A stretch of 64,000 bases of DNA from Mycobacterium sp. Aquia_213 (GCF_026625985.1 NZ_CP113116.1:3968001-4032000); one strand, 5' to 3'; positions 42,790 to 52,849 are shown, counted from the stretch's first letter. Notes: a model not told the origin generated them from the sequence alone. Program-made: numbers and translations.

Positions 42790-45700
42790 ATGAGCACGAA
42801 CGCGGAGTCTTACTCAGAGACTTTGCCGGACAACGCAATCGCGGTGATCGGCATGGCCGGTAGATTCCCGGGCGCCAACAATGTTTCTGATTTCTGGGAC
42901 AACCTGCGGCGCGGCGAGGAGTCGATCGTCACGCTGTCCGAGCAAGACCTCAGGGCTGCCGGCGTGGGCGATGAGGTGCTGGCGAACCCCGGGTACGTGC
43001 GGCGCGCGCCGCTGGTCGACGGGTTCGACGAGTTCGATGCCGAGTTCTTCGGGTTCCCACCGCAGCTCGCGCGCAAGCTGGATCCCCAACACCGGTTGTT
43101 CCTGCAGTGCGCATGGCATGCGTTCGAAGACGCCGGCTGTGACCCAGCAGAATTCGACGGCTCGATCGGCGTGTACGGAACCAGCTCCCCCAGTGGATAT
43201 CTGATGCACAACCTGGCGTCGCACCATGGCGGCGGCGCCTTCATGGCAACCGGACTCGACTTCGAGCAGTTCAACCTGTTCCTGCAGAACGACAAGGACT
43301 TTTTGGCCACCCGGGTATCGCATCAATTCGATCTACGCGGGCCGAGCATCTCGGTTCAAACCGCGTGTTCGTCGTCGCTGGTTGCGATCCATCTGGCCTG
43401 CCAGAGCCTGCTGTCCGGTGAATGCGACATGGCACTGGCCGGAGGGTCGTCGCTGGCCATCCCGCACCGTGTCGGCTACTGGAATTCGCCGGGCGCGATG
43501 GTGTCGGCGGCCGGCCACTGCCGGCCCTTCGACGTGCGAGCCGATGGCACGGTCTTCGGCAGCGGCGTCGCGATTGTGGCGCTCAAGCCCTTGCAGGCCG
43601 CCATCGATGCCGGAGACCGGATTCACGCCGTCATCCGCGGGTCGGCGATCAACAACGACGGATCCATGAAGATGGGGTACGCGGCCCCGAATCCGGCCGC
43701 GCAGGCCGACTGCATCGCCGAAGCTCATGCGGTGTCCGGTATCGATGCCTCGACCATCAGTTATGTCGAGACGCATGGAACCGGCACGGCGCTCGGCGAT
43801 CCGATCGAAGTCCAGGGCCTCAAGGCCGCGTTCGCCGTGTCCGAGACGCCGCGGCCGGGCCCGTGTGTCCTCGGCTCGGTCAAGTCGAACATCGGCCACC
43901 TGGAGGTGGCGGCCGGCGTGGTGAGTCTGGTCAAGGCGATTCTGTGCCTGAAGCACAAAGCGATCCCCGGGACGCTGCACTTCACCAGCCCCAACCCGGA
44001 ACTGCATCTCGACGAAACTCCGTTCACCGTGCGCAGCGATTACGGCCCATGGGAATGGGACGGAGTACGCAGGGCCGGTGTCAGTTCGTTCGGGGTGGGC
44101 GGCACCAATGTCCACGTCGTTCTGGAAGAAGCACCCGAAGAAGCACCGGTTCCGGCCGCCGACCGTCCCCAGGTGCTGCTGCTGTCCGCCCGAACCACTG
44201 CGGCACTTGAGGAGTCGCGTGCCGCCCTGGCGACGACGCTGGCCGGCCCGGATGGCCCAGACCTGGCGGAGGCGGCGTTCACCCTCTCGGGTCGTCGCAA
44301 GCACGGCATCACGATGGCGGCCGTGGTCCACGACCGCGAACACGCCGCGAAGGTATTGCGGGCGGCCGAGCACGACAATGTTTTCGTCGGGGAGTCCGTC
44401 GTCCGTGGTGACGCCGACGAATCGACCTCGGACCGAGTCGTTTTCATGTTTCCCGGGCAGGGCGCTCAGCACGTCGGGATGGCCCGCGGGCTCTACGACA
44501 CCGAGCCGGTTTTCGCCGAACACTTCGACGCCTGCGTCGCGGGATTCCGCGACGAGATGGGAATCGACCTGCGTGCGGAGATATTCGGCGACGCCGCAAC
44601 GGATTTGGAACGCATTGACCGTTCCCAGCCCGCGCTGTTCACGGTGGAATACGCGCTGGCGAGGCTGGTCGACACCTATGGCGTGCGGGCCGGCGCGTAC
44701 ATCGGATACAGCACCGGCGAGTACATCGCGGCCACCCTGGCCGGAGTATTCGACCTCGAGACGGCGATCAAGACGGTGGCCTTGCGTGCCCGTCTGATGC
44801 ACGAATCCCCGCCGGGCTCGATGGTCGCCGTGGCATTGGGCCCCGACGACATCGCCGAGTACCTCTCCCCCGGGGTCGACCTCTCCGCGGTCAACGATCC
44901 CGGCAACTGCGTCGTCGCCGGGCCGAACGACCAGATTCGCGCGTTCACCCAGCGCCTGCGCCAGGACGGCATCACCGCTCGACGGGTCCGCGCGACCCAC
45001 GCATTCCATTCCAGCGCAATGGATCCCATGGCGGCGCAGTTCCAGGAATTTCTCTCCGGTGTCGAACTTCGCCGTCCGAACACGCCGCTGCTGAGCAACC
45101 TGACCGGTACCTGGATGACCGATGAGCAGGCCACCGACCCGGCCAGCTGGGCGCGCCAGATCAGCGCCACGATCAGGTTCGCCGACGAACTCGACGTGTT
45201 GCTGACCGATCCGGACCGGGTCCTGGTCGAGATGGGCCCGGGCGGCAGCCTGACCGGCTCGGCGATCCGGCACCCCAAGTGGTCGAGCAAGCACCGCGCC
45301 GTGCGGCTGATGCGTCACCCGGTGCAGAACACCGATGACCGCGACGCCTTCTTGCTCGGCCTCGGCCAGCTGTGGGCGGCCGACGTGGCGGTGGACTGGT
45401 CACCGATCACCGCAGGAGTGCAGAGCATCGTCAGCCTGCCCGGCTATCCCTTTGCGCGCGAACGGCATTGGATCGATCCGAAACCTTTCGCGTGGACCGA
45501 GGCGCCCGTGGAGATCAACGGTGCGTCCAGCAACGGCGCGACCGTCGTCGCGGCGCCGGTCAACGGTCAGTCGGCCACCGAGGCGACGTTGCATCGGATC
45601 TGGATGCAGTGCCTGGGCGTCACCTCGCTGGACCGAAACGCCAATTTCTTCGATCTCGGCGGAGACTCCCTGATCGCGATCGGCATCTCGACGAGTGCCA

Positions 45701-47211
45701 ACAACTCGGGCTTGACCATCACCCCGCAGCATCTCTACGAGCACCCGACCTTGGCCAGCCTGGCCGCCGCCCTTGACGCCGAGTTCACCGGCGCCGGGCT
45801 GACGCAACCACCGGACGCCGAAGCGTATTCACCGGTGCCCGCGAATATCGCCGGTTTCCTCGAACACGGTGTGCAGGAAGCCGGTCGCTGGCGGGTCCCG
45901 CTGATCTTCTCACTCGCCCCCAGCGTCGGGGTCGAGGACGCCCGAGCCGTGCTCACCGCGTTGGCGAACCACCATGACGCGTTGCGCCTCGAGCTCGTCG
46001 ACCGCGCGGGCACCTGGGAGCAGCACATCGCCGCGCCACAGGAATTCGCGCACCTGTCGACGCGAACCCTGCCCGACGACGTGGCGGCCGAGCCGGCCGC
46101 GCAGCGCGCGGCGGTACTGGACATCGTCGCCGAACTGGTGGCCCAGGATGACCTGACCGCTCCGTTCACCGCGACCTACATCGGCGGCGACAACGGTGCC
46201 TACCTGGTGTTGTCCGCCCACGAGATGATCGCGGACATCGCCTCTCGCGAAATCCTGCTGACCGATCTGTTCACCGCCTTGTCCCAACACCTTGCGGGCG
46301 AAGACATCGTGCTGCCCCCGAGCAGCGCCGGATGGCGCGATTGGTCGCTGCGGACCGGGGCCCTGGCGACACATCCGGCGGTGGTGGACACCCGCGACTT
46401 CTGGCTGCAGGGCTTGACCAAGGCGACGGTGCAGCTGGGCGATCCCACGATCACCGGCCGGCCGCGCGCCGGCGACCTGCTGAGGCTGCCGTCGACGCTG
46501 GACGTCGCGGAGACGGCCGAAGTCGACGATGCCCGCCGCAGGCTCGGGGTTTCGATCGAGGAAGTCCTGCTGGCGGCACTGGGCCGCACGATCGCCCAAA
46601 CGGTCGACGAGGGTGTGGTTTCGGTCGACCTGGAGGGCACCGGACGTTCGGTGCTGAGGCCGGACGTCGACCTGCGCAGAACCATCGGCCGGTTCACCAC
46701 GATCTTCCCGGCCGCGCTGCGGTGCACGAAGGGCGGGGATGCGACCGAGCTGCTGTCCGGTGTCAGCGACACCCTGAAATCCGTGCCGCACTTCGGGGTC
46801 GGATACGGACTGCTTCGCTATGTCTACGCGCCGACCGCGCGCACGCTGGCCGCCGCGGGCGGCTCGGACATCCACCTGCGCTACGTGGGCACCGTCCCGG
46901 AGCCGCCGCCGCTGGACGCGCCGGTCCAATTCGATTCCGACGCGGCGCTGCCGGTGCGGGATCCGATTCCGGGTCTGGGCCACGCGATCGAACTTCGGGT
47001 GTACCGGCATTCGGGGGCGCTGCATCTCGATTGGTGGTACGACGCCCGCCGCGTTCCGCTGCAGCGGGCACAGGCGCTCGTCGAACGTTTCCCGATCGCA
47101 TTGCGGGCCCTGATCTCCGACGCTGTCGACGCCATCCCCGACGACGCCGATACGGGTTCGCAACCCGTGGAACTGGCCCTGGTGGACCTGTCGTCGTTTG
47201 ACGCGAGCTGA
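42790..47211 (+). CDS. ppsE: Type I polyketide synthase PpsE (KS-AT-ACP-condensation-like)
   Basis: The protein has 1473 residues (M. tuberculosis PpsE 1488). KS has Cys193. The AT is of a different lineage from the other Pps domains: nucleophile in GYSTGE (Ser641) and HAFH at 737-740, a malonyl-type segment. The ACP has Ser960 in GGDSLI, of the peptide-carrier type. From about 1040 to the end there is a condensation-like domain in which the usual HHxxxDG appears only as a degenerate HEMIADI. There is no KR, so the last unit keeps its keto group, and the chain is thought to be released by hydrolysis and decarboxylation with TesA's help. The start lies 2 bp after the ppsD stop. Confidence 0.94.
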   Translation: MSTNAESYSETLPDNAIAVIGMAGRFPGANNVSDFWDNLRRGEESIVTLSEQDLRAAGVGDEVLANPGYVRRAPLVDGFDEFDAEFFGFPPQLARKLDPQHRLFLQCAWHAFEDAGCDPAEFDGSIGVYGTSSPSGYLMHNLASHHGGGAFMATGLDFEQFNLFLQNDKDFLATRVSHQFDLRGPSISVQTACSSSLVAIHLACQSLLSGECDMALAGGSSLAIPHRVGYWNSPGAMVSAAGHCRPFDVRADGTVFGSGVAIVALKPLQAAIDAGDRIHAVIRGSAINNDGSMKMGYAAPNPAAQADCIAEAHAVSGIDASTISYVETHGTGTALGDPIEVQGLKAAFAVSETPRPGPCVLGSVKSNIGHLEVAAGVVSLVKAILCLKHKAIPGTLHFTSPNPELHLDETPFTVRSDYGPWEWDGVRRAGVSSFGVGGTNVHVVLEEAPEEAPVPAADRPQVLLLSARTTAALEESRAALATTLAGPDGPDLAEAAFTLSGRRKHGITMAAVVHDREHAAKVLRAAEHDNVFVGESVVRGDADESTSDRVVFMFPGQGAQHVGMARGLYDTEPVFAEHFDACVAGFRDEMGIDLRAEIFGDAATDLERIDRSQPALFTVEYALARLVDTYGVRAGAYIGYSTGEYIAATLAGVFDLETAIKTVALRARLMHESPPGSMVAVALGPDDIAEYLSPGVDLSAVNDPGNCVVAGPNDQIRAFTQRLRQDGITARRVRATHAFHSSAMDPMAAQFQEFLSGVELRRPNTPLLSNLTGTWMTDEQATDPASWARQISATIRFADELDVLLTDPDRVLVEMGPGGSLTGSAIRHPKWSSKHRAVRLMRHPVQNTDDRDAFLLGLGQLWAADVAVDWSPITAGVQSIVSLPGYPFARERHWIDPKPFAWTEAPVEINGASSNGATVVAAPVNGQSATEATLHRIWMQCLGVTSLDRNANFFDLGGDSLIAIGISTSANNSGLTITPQHLYEHPTLASLAAALDAEFTGAGLTQPPDAEAYSPVPANIAGFLEHGVQEAGRWRVPLIFSLAPSVGVEDARAVLTALANHHDALRLELVDRAGTWEQHIAAPQEFAHLSTRTLPDDVAAEPAAQRAAVLDIVAELVAQDDLTAPFTATYIGGDNGAYLVLSAHEMIADIASREILLTDLFTALSQHLAGEDIVLPPSSAGWRDWSLRTGALATHPAVVDTRDFWLQGLTKATVQLGDPTITGRPRAGDLLRLPSTLDVAETAEVDDARRRLGVSIEEVLLAALGRTIAQTVDEGVVSVDLEGTGRSVLRPDVDLRRTIGRFTTIFPAALRCTKGGDATELLSGVSDTLKSVPHFGVGYGLLRYVYAPTARTLAAAGGSDIHLRYVGTVPEPPPLDAPVQFDSDAALPVRDPIPGLGHAIELRVYRHSGALHLDWWYDARRVPLQRAQALVERFPIALRALISDAVDAIPDDADTGSQPVELALVDLSSFDAS

Positions 47212-47221
47212 GGGGAGCTCA

Positions 47222-48220
47222 ATGAGCAACGCACAGAGGGACTTTGACAAGGCCGTCGTCGTCGACAAGGTGCGCAAGACCTTCGGCGACTTTGTGGCCT
47301 TGCATGAAGTCAGCTTCGAAGTGGCCCGCGGTGAGGTACTCGGCCTGCTCGGGCCCAACGGGGCCGGCAAGACCACGCTCGTGGATATCTTGTCGACCCT
47401 GAGCCGCCCGGACCAGGGCCGTGCGCTGGTTGCCGGCTATGACGTGGTGTCCGAGCCGGCCGGTGTGCGCCGGTCGATCATGCTCACCGGGCAGCAGGTG
47501 GCGATCGACGACACGCTGACGGGTCTGGAAAACCTCTTCATGTTCGGTCGCCTGTACGGACTGAAAAAGGCCGACGCGCGCAGGCGCGCCAAGGAACTCA
47601 TCGAAGAATTCGATCTGGTGTATGCCGGCGATCGGCGGGTGAAAACGTACTCGGGCGGGATGCGCCGACGTATCGACATCGCCTGCGGCTTGGTGGTCCC
47701 GCCCCAGGTGGTGTTCTTGGACGAGCCGACCACAGGCCTGGATCCCCGTAGCAGGCAAGGTATTTGGGATCTGGTCGGCAATTTCAAGGGCCGCGGCATC
47801 GCCACGCTGTTGACCACGCAATATCTCGAGGAAGCCGACGCGCTTGCCGATCGGATCATCGTGATCGACCACGGGCGGATCATCGCCGAGGGAACGGCCG
47901 ACGAGCTCAAGGCGCGCACCGGCGGCAGCTACTGTGAGATCGTCCCGCGGGATTTGCGCGATCTGCCGGCGATCGCGGACATCCTCGGCTCGCTGTTGCC
48001 CGACGAGAATCGGGCCGCCCTGACACCCGAATCCGATCGGATCGCGATGCCGGCCCCGGACGGCGCCAACACGCTGCTCGAGGCCGTGGGGCGCCTCGCC
48101 GCTGCCAATATCGGCGTTGCCGACATCGCACTGCGGCGCCCGTCGCTGGACGACGTATTCCTGTCGTTGACAAAGGATTCCGCCAAATCAGGCAATCCGG
48201 TTGCGGAGGCGGTCGGGTGA
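47222..48220 (+). CDS. drrA: ABC transporter ATP-binding protein DrrA
   Basis: The ATG at 47222 follows GAGGGGAG and gives 332 residues. Walker A GPNGAGKTT is at 44-52, the signature YSGGMRRR begins at Tyr143, Walker B VVFLDEPTTG is near 164, and the DrrA-specific C-terminal extension ends LRRPSLDDVFLSLT. It forms the ATPase of the DrrABC exporter that moves DIM-type lipids across the inner membrane. It starts 10 bp after ppsE and its stop overlaps drrB's GTG. Confidence 0.95.
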   Translation: MSNAQRDFDKAVVVDKVRKTFGDFVALHEVSFEVARGEVLGLLGPNGAGKTTLVDILSTLSRPDQGRALVAGYDVVSEPAGVRRSIMLTGQQVAIDDTLTGLENLFMFGRLYGLKKADARRRAKELIEEFDLVYAGDRRVKTYSGGMRRRIDIACGLVVPPQVVFLDEPTTGLDPRSRQGIWDLVGNFKGRGIATLLTTQYLEEADALADRIIVIDHGRIIAEGTADELKARTGGSYCEIVPRDLRDLPAIADILGSLLPDENRAALTPESDRIAMPAPDGANTLLEAVGRLAAANIGVADIALRRPSLDDVFLSLTKDSAKSGNPVAEAVG

Positions 48221-49029
48221 CCGCCACGGGCGTCGTGCGACCCCACCCGTCGATGCGTGCCCAGTGGTGGGTGCTCACCATGCGCTTCATCGCACCCACC
48301 CTGCGTAACGGTGAGCTCGCCATCACGATCGCGGTCTCGGTGGTGTTCACCGCCGGCTTCTACATCCCGTTGCACCAGATCATGGGCAATGTCACCAGGG
48401 GTGTGGCCAGCAGCTACGCGCAGTACTTGATGCCGTTGATCGCATTGGAAGCCATCACGTTTGCCGCCATGTCGACAGCGTTTCGGGCGGCGACGGATTC
48501 GGTGCTGGGCGTCAACCGCCGGTTCAGATCCATGCCGATCCCGCCGTTTACCCCGGTGGCCGCCCGGATCTCGGCCGCGCTGTACCGGTGCGTGGTTTCG
48601 TTGACGGTGGCCCTGATCTGCGGTTACACCATAGGATTTCGCTTTCGCGGCTCGGCCGTAGACAGCGTTGCCTTTTGCGTGTTGGTGCTCGTGTTCGGGG
48701 CGGTGCTGTCTTTCGCGGCCGACCTGTTGGGCACCGGATCCCGTAATCCCGAGGCCATGGCACCAATGCTGACGTTGCCGCCGTTGATCTTTGGACTGCT
48801 GTCGGTCGGTGTTCAACCGGTGGAGCAGTTTCCGCACTGGGTCCAGCCCTTCGTTCGCAACCAGCCGATCTCCGCGCTTGTCGACAGCTTGCACGCCGCG
48901 GCCGGCGACGTCGCACCGTTTGGTACGCCGGTTACCTGGTCCGTGCTGGCGCCGACGCTGGCGTGGTTGGGCGGGTTGGCCACGCTGCTGGTCCCGGTCT
49001 CGGCGATCGTATTGTCGAAGCGGGCATGA
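48217..49029 (+). CDS. drrB: ABC-2 type transport permease DrrB
   Basis: The GTG start overlaps the drrA stop (GTGA). The protein has 270 residues with about six hydrophobic segments and the ABC-2 pattern near the end (PVEQFPHWVQPFVRNQPISA). It forms the membrane channel with DrrC. The stop overlaps drrC's start (ATGA). Confidence 0.93.
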   Translation: MTATGVVRPHPSMRAQWWVLTMRFIAPTLRNGELAITIAVSVVFTAGFYIPLHQIMGNVTRGVASSYAQYLMPLIALEAITFAAMSTAFRAATDSVLGVNRRFRSMPIPPFTPVAARISAALYRCVVSLTVALICGYTIGFRFRGSAVDSVAFCVLVLVFGAVLSFAADLLGTGSRNPEAMAPMLTLPPLIFGLLSVGVQPVEQFPHWVQPFVRNQPISALVDSLHAAAGDVAPFGTPVTWSVLAPTLAWLGGLATLLVPVSAIVLSKRA

Positions 49030-49859
49030 TGACTTTGGTATACGAGGAGACCGCGCGGGTCGGTACGGACGACCGCGTGCACGAGAATTCCGTGCGAGTG
49101 CTGGTTCCGCAAACCCTGGTCCAGACCCGCCGGATACTCACGAAGTGGTCACGCGACATCACCGCGATCATCATGGTCACGGTGTTGCCCGTGCTTTTCC
49201 TGATCACAATGAATATTGTTTTGGGCCACGCAGTTACCCAGGTTGCCGGGTATGACGCGCTGTTCAACACGGTTCCGATGAACGTGCTCGCCGCCGCGGT
49301 CAACGGATCGGCGGTCGGCGCTATCGGGCTCATCGGGGAGCGCGACGACGGTCTGCTGCGCCGACTATGGGTAGTGCCCGTACACCGCGCGTCGGGCATC
49401 TGCTCGCGGATCCTCGCCGAGATGGTCCGGATCGTCATCACGACGGGGATCGTGCTGGCCGCGGGGATGGTGCTGGGTTTCCGGTTCAAACAGGGCCTGC
49501 TCCCGACCTTGACCTGGCTGGGGATCCCGGTGCTGTTCGGACTCGCCTTCGCGACCCTGATCACCACGATTGCCTGGTATGCGTCGAAGAACTTTCTGCT
49601 CGAGGCGATTACGCTCGTGCACCTGCTTGCGATCCTGTTCTCGACCGGGTTCCTGCCGGTGGACCAATTTCCGAAGTGGATACAGCCGGTGGTCACGCAC
49701 CAGCCGATCAGCTGTGCGATCGACACGATGCGCGCATTAGCGCTAGGCGGTCCGGTGGCCTCGCCGATGATCGAGACACTGCTGTGGGCCGCCGGCATCA
49801 CCGCGGTATGCATCGCACCAACGCTTTCGGGCTATCGACGGGCCAGCACACGCAAATAA
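49026..49859 (+). CDS. drrC: ABC-2 type transport permease DrrC
   Basis: I use the ATG at 49026, which overlaps the drrB stop, giving 277 residues (M. tuberculosis DrrC 276). It has about six membrane helices and the ABC-2 signature segment LPVDQFPKWIQPVVTHQPISC, closely matching that in DrrB, so the two permeases are paralogues. It is the second half of the DrrABC channel and is needed for DIM placement in the M. tuberculosis envelope. papA5 starts 13 bp after its stop. Confidence 0.94.
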   Translation: MMTLVYEETARVGTDDRVHENSVRVLVPQTLVQTRRILTKWSRDITAIIMVTVLPVLFLITMNIVLGHAVTQVAGYDALFNTVPMNVLAAAVNGSAVGAIGLIGERDDGLLRRLWVVPVHRASGICSRILAEMVRIVITTGIVLAAGMVLGFRFKQGLLPTLTWLGIPVLFGLAFATLITTIAWYASKNFLLEAITLVHLLAILFSTGFLPVDQFPKWIQPVVTHQPISCAIDTMRALALGGPVASPMIETLLWAAGITAVCIAPTLSGYRRASTRK

Positions 49860-49872
49860 GGGGGTTTCCGCA

Positions 49873-51129
49873 GTGTTCTCCGGATCCGTGATCCGTAAGC
49901 TCGCGCACAGCGAAGAAGTGTTCGCCGTCAATGAGACCTATTTTGGGTTGACAATTCAGATCATTGGAGACGTCGATATCGATGCGATGTCCGATGCCTT
50001 CGACGCGCTGCTGCAGTCGCACCCGGTCTGGGCAGGCCACCTGGAGAAGGCCGACGACGGTCGACACCAGATTGTCGCCGAGGATCTCATGCACCCCGGA
50101 ATCTGGATCGTCGACGACCACACGTCGGAGTCTGCGATCACCGGCATGCGCCTGGACCAGAGCCAATCCCTGCTGAACCTTCGGCTGAAAGCCGGCAGCG
50201 GACAGAGCGAAATCACCCTGTATGCACACCACGCGCTGGCCGACGGGCACCATGTGTTCGGCCTGTTCGAAGAGCTGTTGTCCCGCTATACCAACGTGGT
50301 GGAAACCGGTGATGCCGGGCCGGTCGTCGCAGCGCCCGCGCCCGAATCGCTCGAGTCGCTGCTCGAACAGCGTGGCGTGGCCAAGCAGCAGCGTTCGGGG
50401 CTCGAACGGCTTTTCCCGGCGGCGTTCGCCTACGACTTGCCTCCGGTCGAGAAGCCGCTCATCGTGCCGAATTCCGATTTGATGCAACACATTCCGGTCG
50501 CCCGAATCCGGTTGACCGAGCAGGAGACGTCGGACCTCGTGGAGTTGGGGCGCGCCAACCTGCTCAGCCTCAACTCCCTGGTGGCCGCGGCGCTGCTGCT
50601 GGCCGAGTGGGAACTTCGCAATACCCCGCACATTCCGATTCCTTACTTCTATCCGGTCGACCTGCGCTATCACCTGACGCCCCCGGTCGGTGCGACCGAA
50701 GGCACCATGCCACTGGGCCTGGCGAGCTATCTGGCCGAAATCGGGCCCGACACCGATCTCGTCGGCCTGGCCGGCGGCATCGTGGACGCGTTTCGAGACG
50801 ACCTGTCCGAAGGCCTGATCCAGCAATCGTCGCTGCACTTCAGTCTGAACTACGAGGGATCCCTGCCCGGGCTTCCGCCGTTCGTGATGTGCACCGACGT
50901 CGGCTCTATTCCCGGCCTGCGCACGCCGGAAGGCATTGAGATCAACGACGTCGGCGGCGAATTCCACTTCGCGGCCCACGCTCCGGTCGACCTCTACAGT
51001 TGCTGGACCTTCGCCGGCCAGCTGTACATCGAGCGCCATTCGAACCTGCCGGGCCACGAGAAGTCCCTGGACGCAATACATTCCCTGTTGTGCGCGGCTC
51101 CGGCCGAGGACAGCTGGATGATGGAGTGA
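49873..51129 (+). CDS. papA5: Phthiocerol-type diester acyltransferase PapA5
   Basis: The protein has 418 residues from a GTG start (M. tuberculosis PapA5 422). The acyltransferase motif HHALADG is at 119-125, with His120 and Asp124 catalytic. It belongs to the chloramphenicol-acetyltransferase/condensation fold. In M. tuberculosis it takes mycocerosyl chains directly from Mas and esterifies the two hydroxyls of phthiocerol. Here, if only one hydroxyl is made, it would add one chain. It lies in the Pps operon; its stop overlaps the next gene (GTGA). Confidence 0.94.
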   Translation: MFSGSVIRKLAHSEEVFAVNETYFGLTIQIIGDVDIDAMSDAFDALLQSHPVWAGHLEKADDGRHQIVAEDLMHPGIWIVDDHTSESAITGMRLDQSQSLLNLRLKAGSGQSEITLYAHHALADGHHVFGLFEELLSRYTNVVETGDAGPVVAAPAPESLESLLEQRGVAKQQRSGLERLFPAAFAYDLPPVEKPLIVPNSDLMQHIPVARIRLTEQETSDLVELGRANLLSLNSLVAAALLLAEWELRNTPHIPIPYFYPVDLRYHLTPPVGATEGTMPLGLASYLAEIGPDTDLVGLAGGIVDAFRDDLSEGLIQQSSLHFSLNYEGSLPGLPPFVMCTDVGSIPGLRTPEGIEINDVGGEFHFAAHAPVDLYSCWTFAGQLYIERHSNLPGHEKSLDAIHSLLCAAPAEDSWMME

Positions 51130-52379
51130 CCGCCGAGCGTGAGTTCGACATCGTCTTGTACGGTGCCACCGGCTTTTCCGGCAAGCTGACCGCCGAGTAC
51201 CTGGCGCGGTGCGGGTCCCAAGCGCGCATCGCGCTGGCCGGCCGGTCCGGCGAACGTCTGCTGGCCGTGCGGCAGACCCTGGGTCCGACCGCAGGGGATT
51301 GGCCGGTGATCGCTGCCGACGCGTCGCAGCCGTCGACGCTGCGCGCGATGGCCACCCGAACACAGGTGGTCCTCACGACCGTGGGTCCCTACGCACAATT
51401 CGGCCTGCCCCTGGTGGCCGCCTGCGCCGCGGCCGGAACGGACTATGCCGACCTGACCGGCGAGCTGATGTTCGCCCGCAACGCGATCGACCAATACCAC
51501 AAACAAGCCATCGACACCGGCGCCCGCATCGTGCTGTCGTGCGGATTCGACTCGATCCCTTCGGATCTCAACGTCTACCAGCTCCATCGCCGGGCAACCG
51601 AGGACAACGCCGGCGAACTCACCGACACGATGCTGGTGCTGCGCGCGTTTCGGCAGACCGGGGCCTCCGGCGGCACGCTCGCATCGTATCTAGGTGCCAT
51701 GCGAACAGCGTCAATCGACGTGCAGGCACGCCGACTCGTCGAGGATCCCTACACACTCAGCACCGACTTCGGCGCTGAACCCGAACTTGGTCCGCAACCG
51801 GACTTTTCGTGGCATCGCGGACGCGACGTCGCACCCGAACTGTCCGGCTTCTGGGTCGGCGGTTTTTTTCAGGCCCCCTACAATGACCGAATTGTTCGGC
51901 GCAGCAATGCGTTACAAGATTGGACCTACGGCCGGCGGTTCCGCTACTCGGAAACGATGAGTCTGGGTAAGTCTTTTGTGGCTCCGGTCGCCGCCAGGGC
52001 CGTCACGGGCGCTCTGACCGGCGCCTTCCGCTTGGGCAATCGACATGCCAAGCGATTACCCCCGCGGTTGATGGAGCGGATTCTGCCCAAGCCCGGCGCC
52101 GGTCCGAGCGATCTCTCCCAACGCCGTGGTCACTTCACGATGCAGACGTACAGCACGACGACGACGGGCGCTCGCTACCGGGCGACCTACGCCCAGAACT
52201 GCGACGCATACCACGCGACGTCGGTGATGCTCGCGGAGAGCGGGCTGGCGCTGGCAGTCGATCGCGATCGGCTCTCCCCGTTGCGGGGGGTGCTCACTCC
52301 CGCCGCGGCCATCGGCGACGCACTGCTCACCCGGCTGCCGGCCGCCGGGGTGTCCGTGTCGACGACTCGGTTGGCCTGA
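51126..52379 (+). CDS. Trans-acting enoyl reductase (saccharopine dehydrogenase-like, Rv2953-like)
   Basis: I use the GTG at 51126 overlapping the papA5 stop; 417 residues, against 418 for Rv2953. The N-terminal Rossmann segment is LYGATGFSGKLTAEYL, followed by the saccharopine-dehydrogenase-type pattern GPYAQFGLPLVAACAA and SCGFDSIPSDLNVY. In M. tuberculosis, Rv2953 reduces the double bond left by PpsD, which lacks an ER domain; PpsD here also lacks ER, so the same job is expected. In M. tuberculosis the gene is some 25 kb from papA5; here it is fused into the operon, directly coupled to papA5. Confidence 0.92.
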   Translation: MTAEREFDIVLYGATGFSGKLTAEYLARCGSQARIALAGRSGERLLAVRQTLGPTAGDWPVIAADASQPSTLRAMATRTQVVLTTVGPYAQFGLPLVAACAAAGTDYADLTGELMFARNAIDQYHKQAIDTGARIVLSCGFDSIPSDLNVYQLHRRATEDNAGELTDTMLVLRAFRQTGASGGTLASYLGAMRTASIDVQARRLVEDPYTLSTDFGAEPELGPQPDFSWHRGRDVAPELSGFWVGGFFQAPYNDRIVRRSNALQDWTYGRRFRYSETMSLGKSFVAPVAARAVTGALTGAFRLGNRHAKRLPPRLMERILPKPGAGPSDLSQRRGHFTMQTYSTTTTGARYRATYAQNCDAYHATSVMLAESGLALAVDRDRLSPLRGVLTPAAAIGDALLTRLPAAGVSVSTTRLA

Positions 52380-52427
52380 GACCCGGATTGACCGGACCCG
52401 CGAAAGTGATCCGTCGGGACCGGCTGA

Positions 52428-52793
52428 TCAGTCGGTCAGTCGGACGGTGATAGTGACCCGGCCTTTTTGGTCGCGTTCGGCCACCGCATGCCCGGTCCGC
52501 TCGGTCCCGTCGAGTTGCAATGTCACTGGGCCGCCGTCACCGATGAAGTTGCGCCACCACGTCTTCGTCTCAGGCAGGTTGGCGCGAATGGTGATCTCGT
52601 CACCGGTGCGGCGATATGCGACCGGGGTGCTAAACCTGCGTCCGGAACGCCGGCCCGCGTAGCTGAGCATGGCGATGTTGCGATTCACCAGCCCGCCAAA
52701 GCGTCGTGAGGTAGCCACCGCAGCTACCGGCGCGTTGAAAAGAGGCGCCGCGCGCATCAGTAGTCGTCCAAGAGTTTTCGGTCGTGTAGTCAT
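52428..52793 (-). CDS. Deazaflavin (F420)-dependent nitroreductase-family protein
   Basis: I use the ATG at 52793 (121 residues). The segment MLSYAGRRSGRRFSTPVAYR followed by ETKTWWRNFIGDGGPVTLQL is the Ddn/DUF385 split-barrel pattern; such proteins use F420H2, or bind flavin or heme, to reduce quinones and nitro compounds. The N-terminal ~25 residues are basic and amphipathic, as in membrane-associated members. It lies downstream of the DUF1772 gene on the same strand, 56 bp apart. It converges with the enoyl reductase gene. Substrate unknown. Confidence 0.82.
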   Translation of the reverse strand: MTTRPKTLGRLLMRAAPLFNAPVAAVATSRRFGGLVNRNIAMLSYAGRRSGRRFSTPVAYRRTGDEITIRANLPETKTWWRNFIGDGGPVTLQLDGTERTGHAVAERDQKGRVTITVRLTD

Positions 52794-52849
52794 AGTCACC
52801 AGTGTCCTTTCACGTGTGAAACCGAGCGGGGAGAAGTCGCGGGCCCGGG

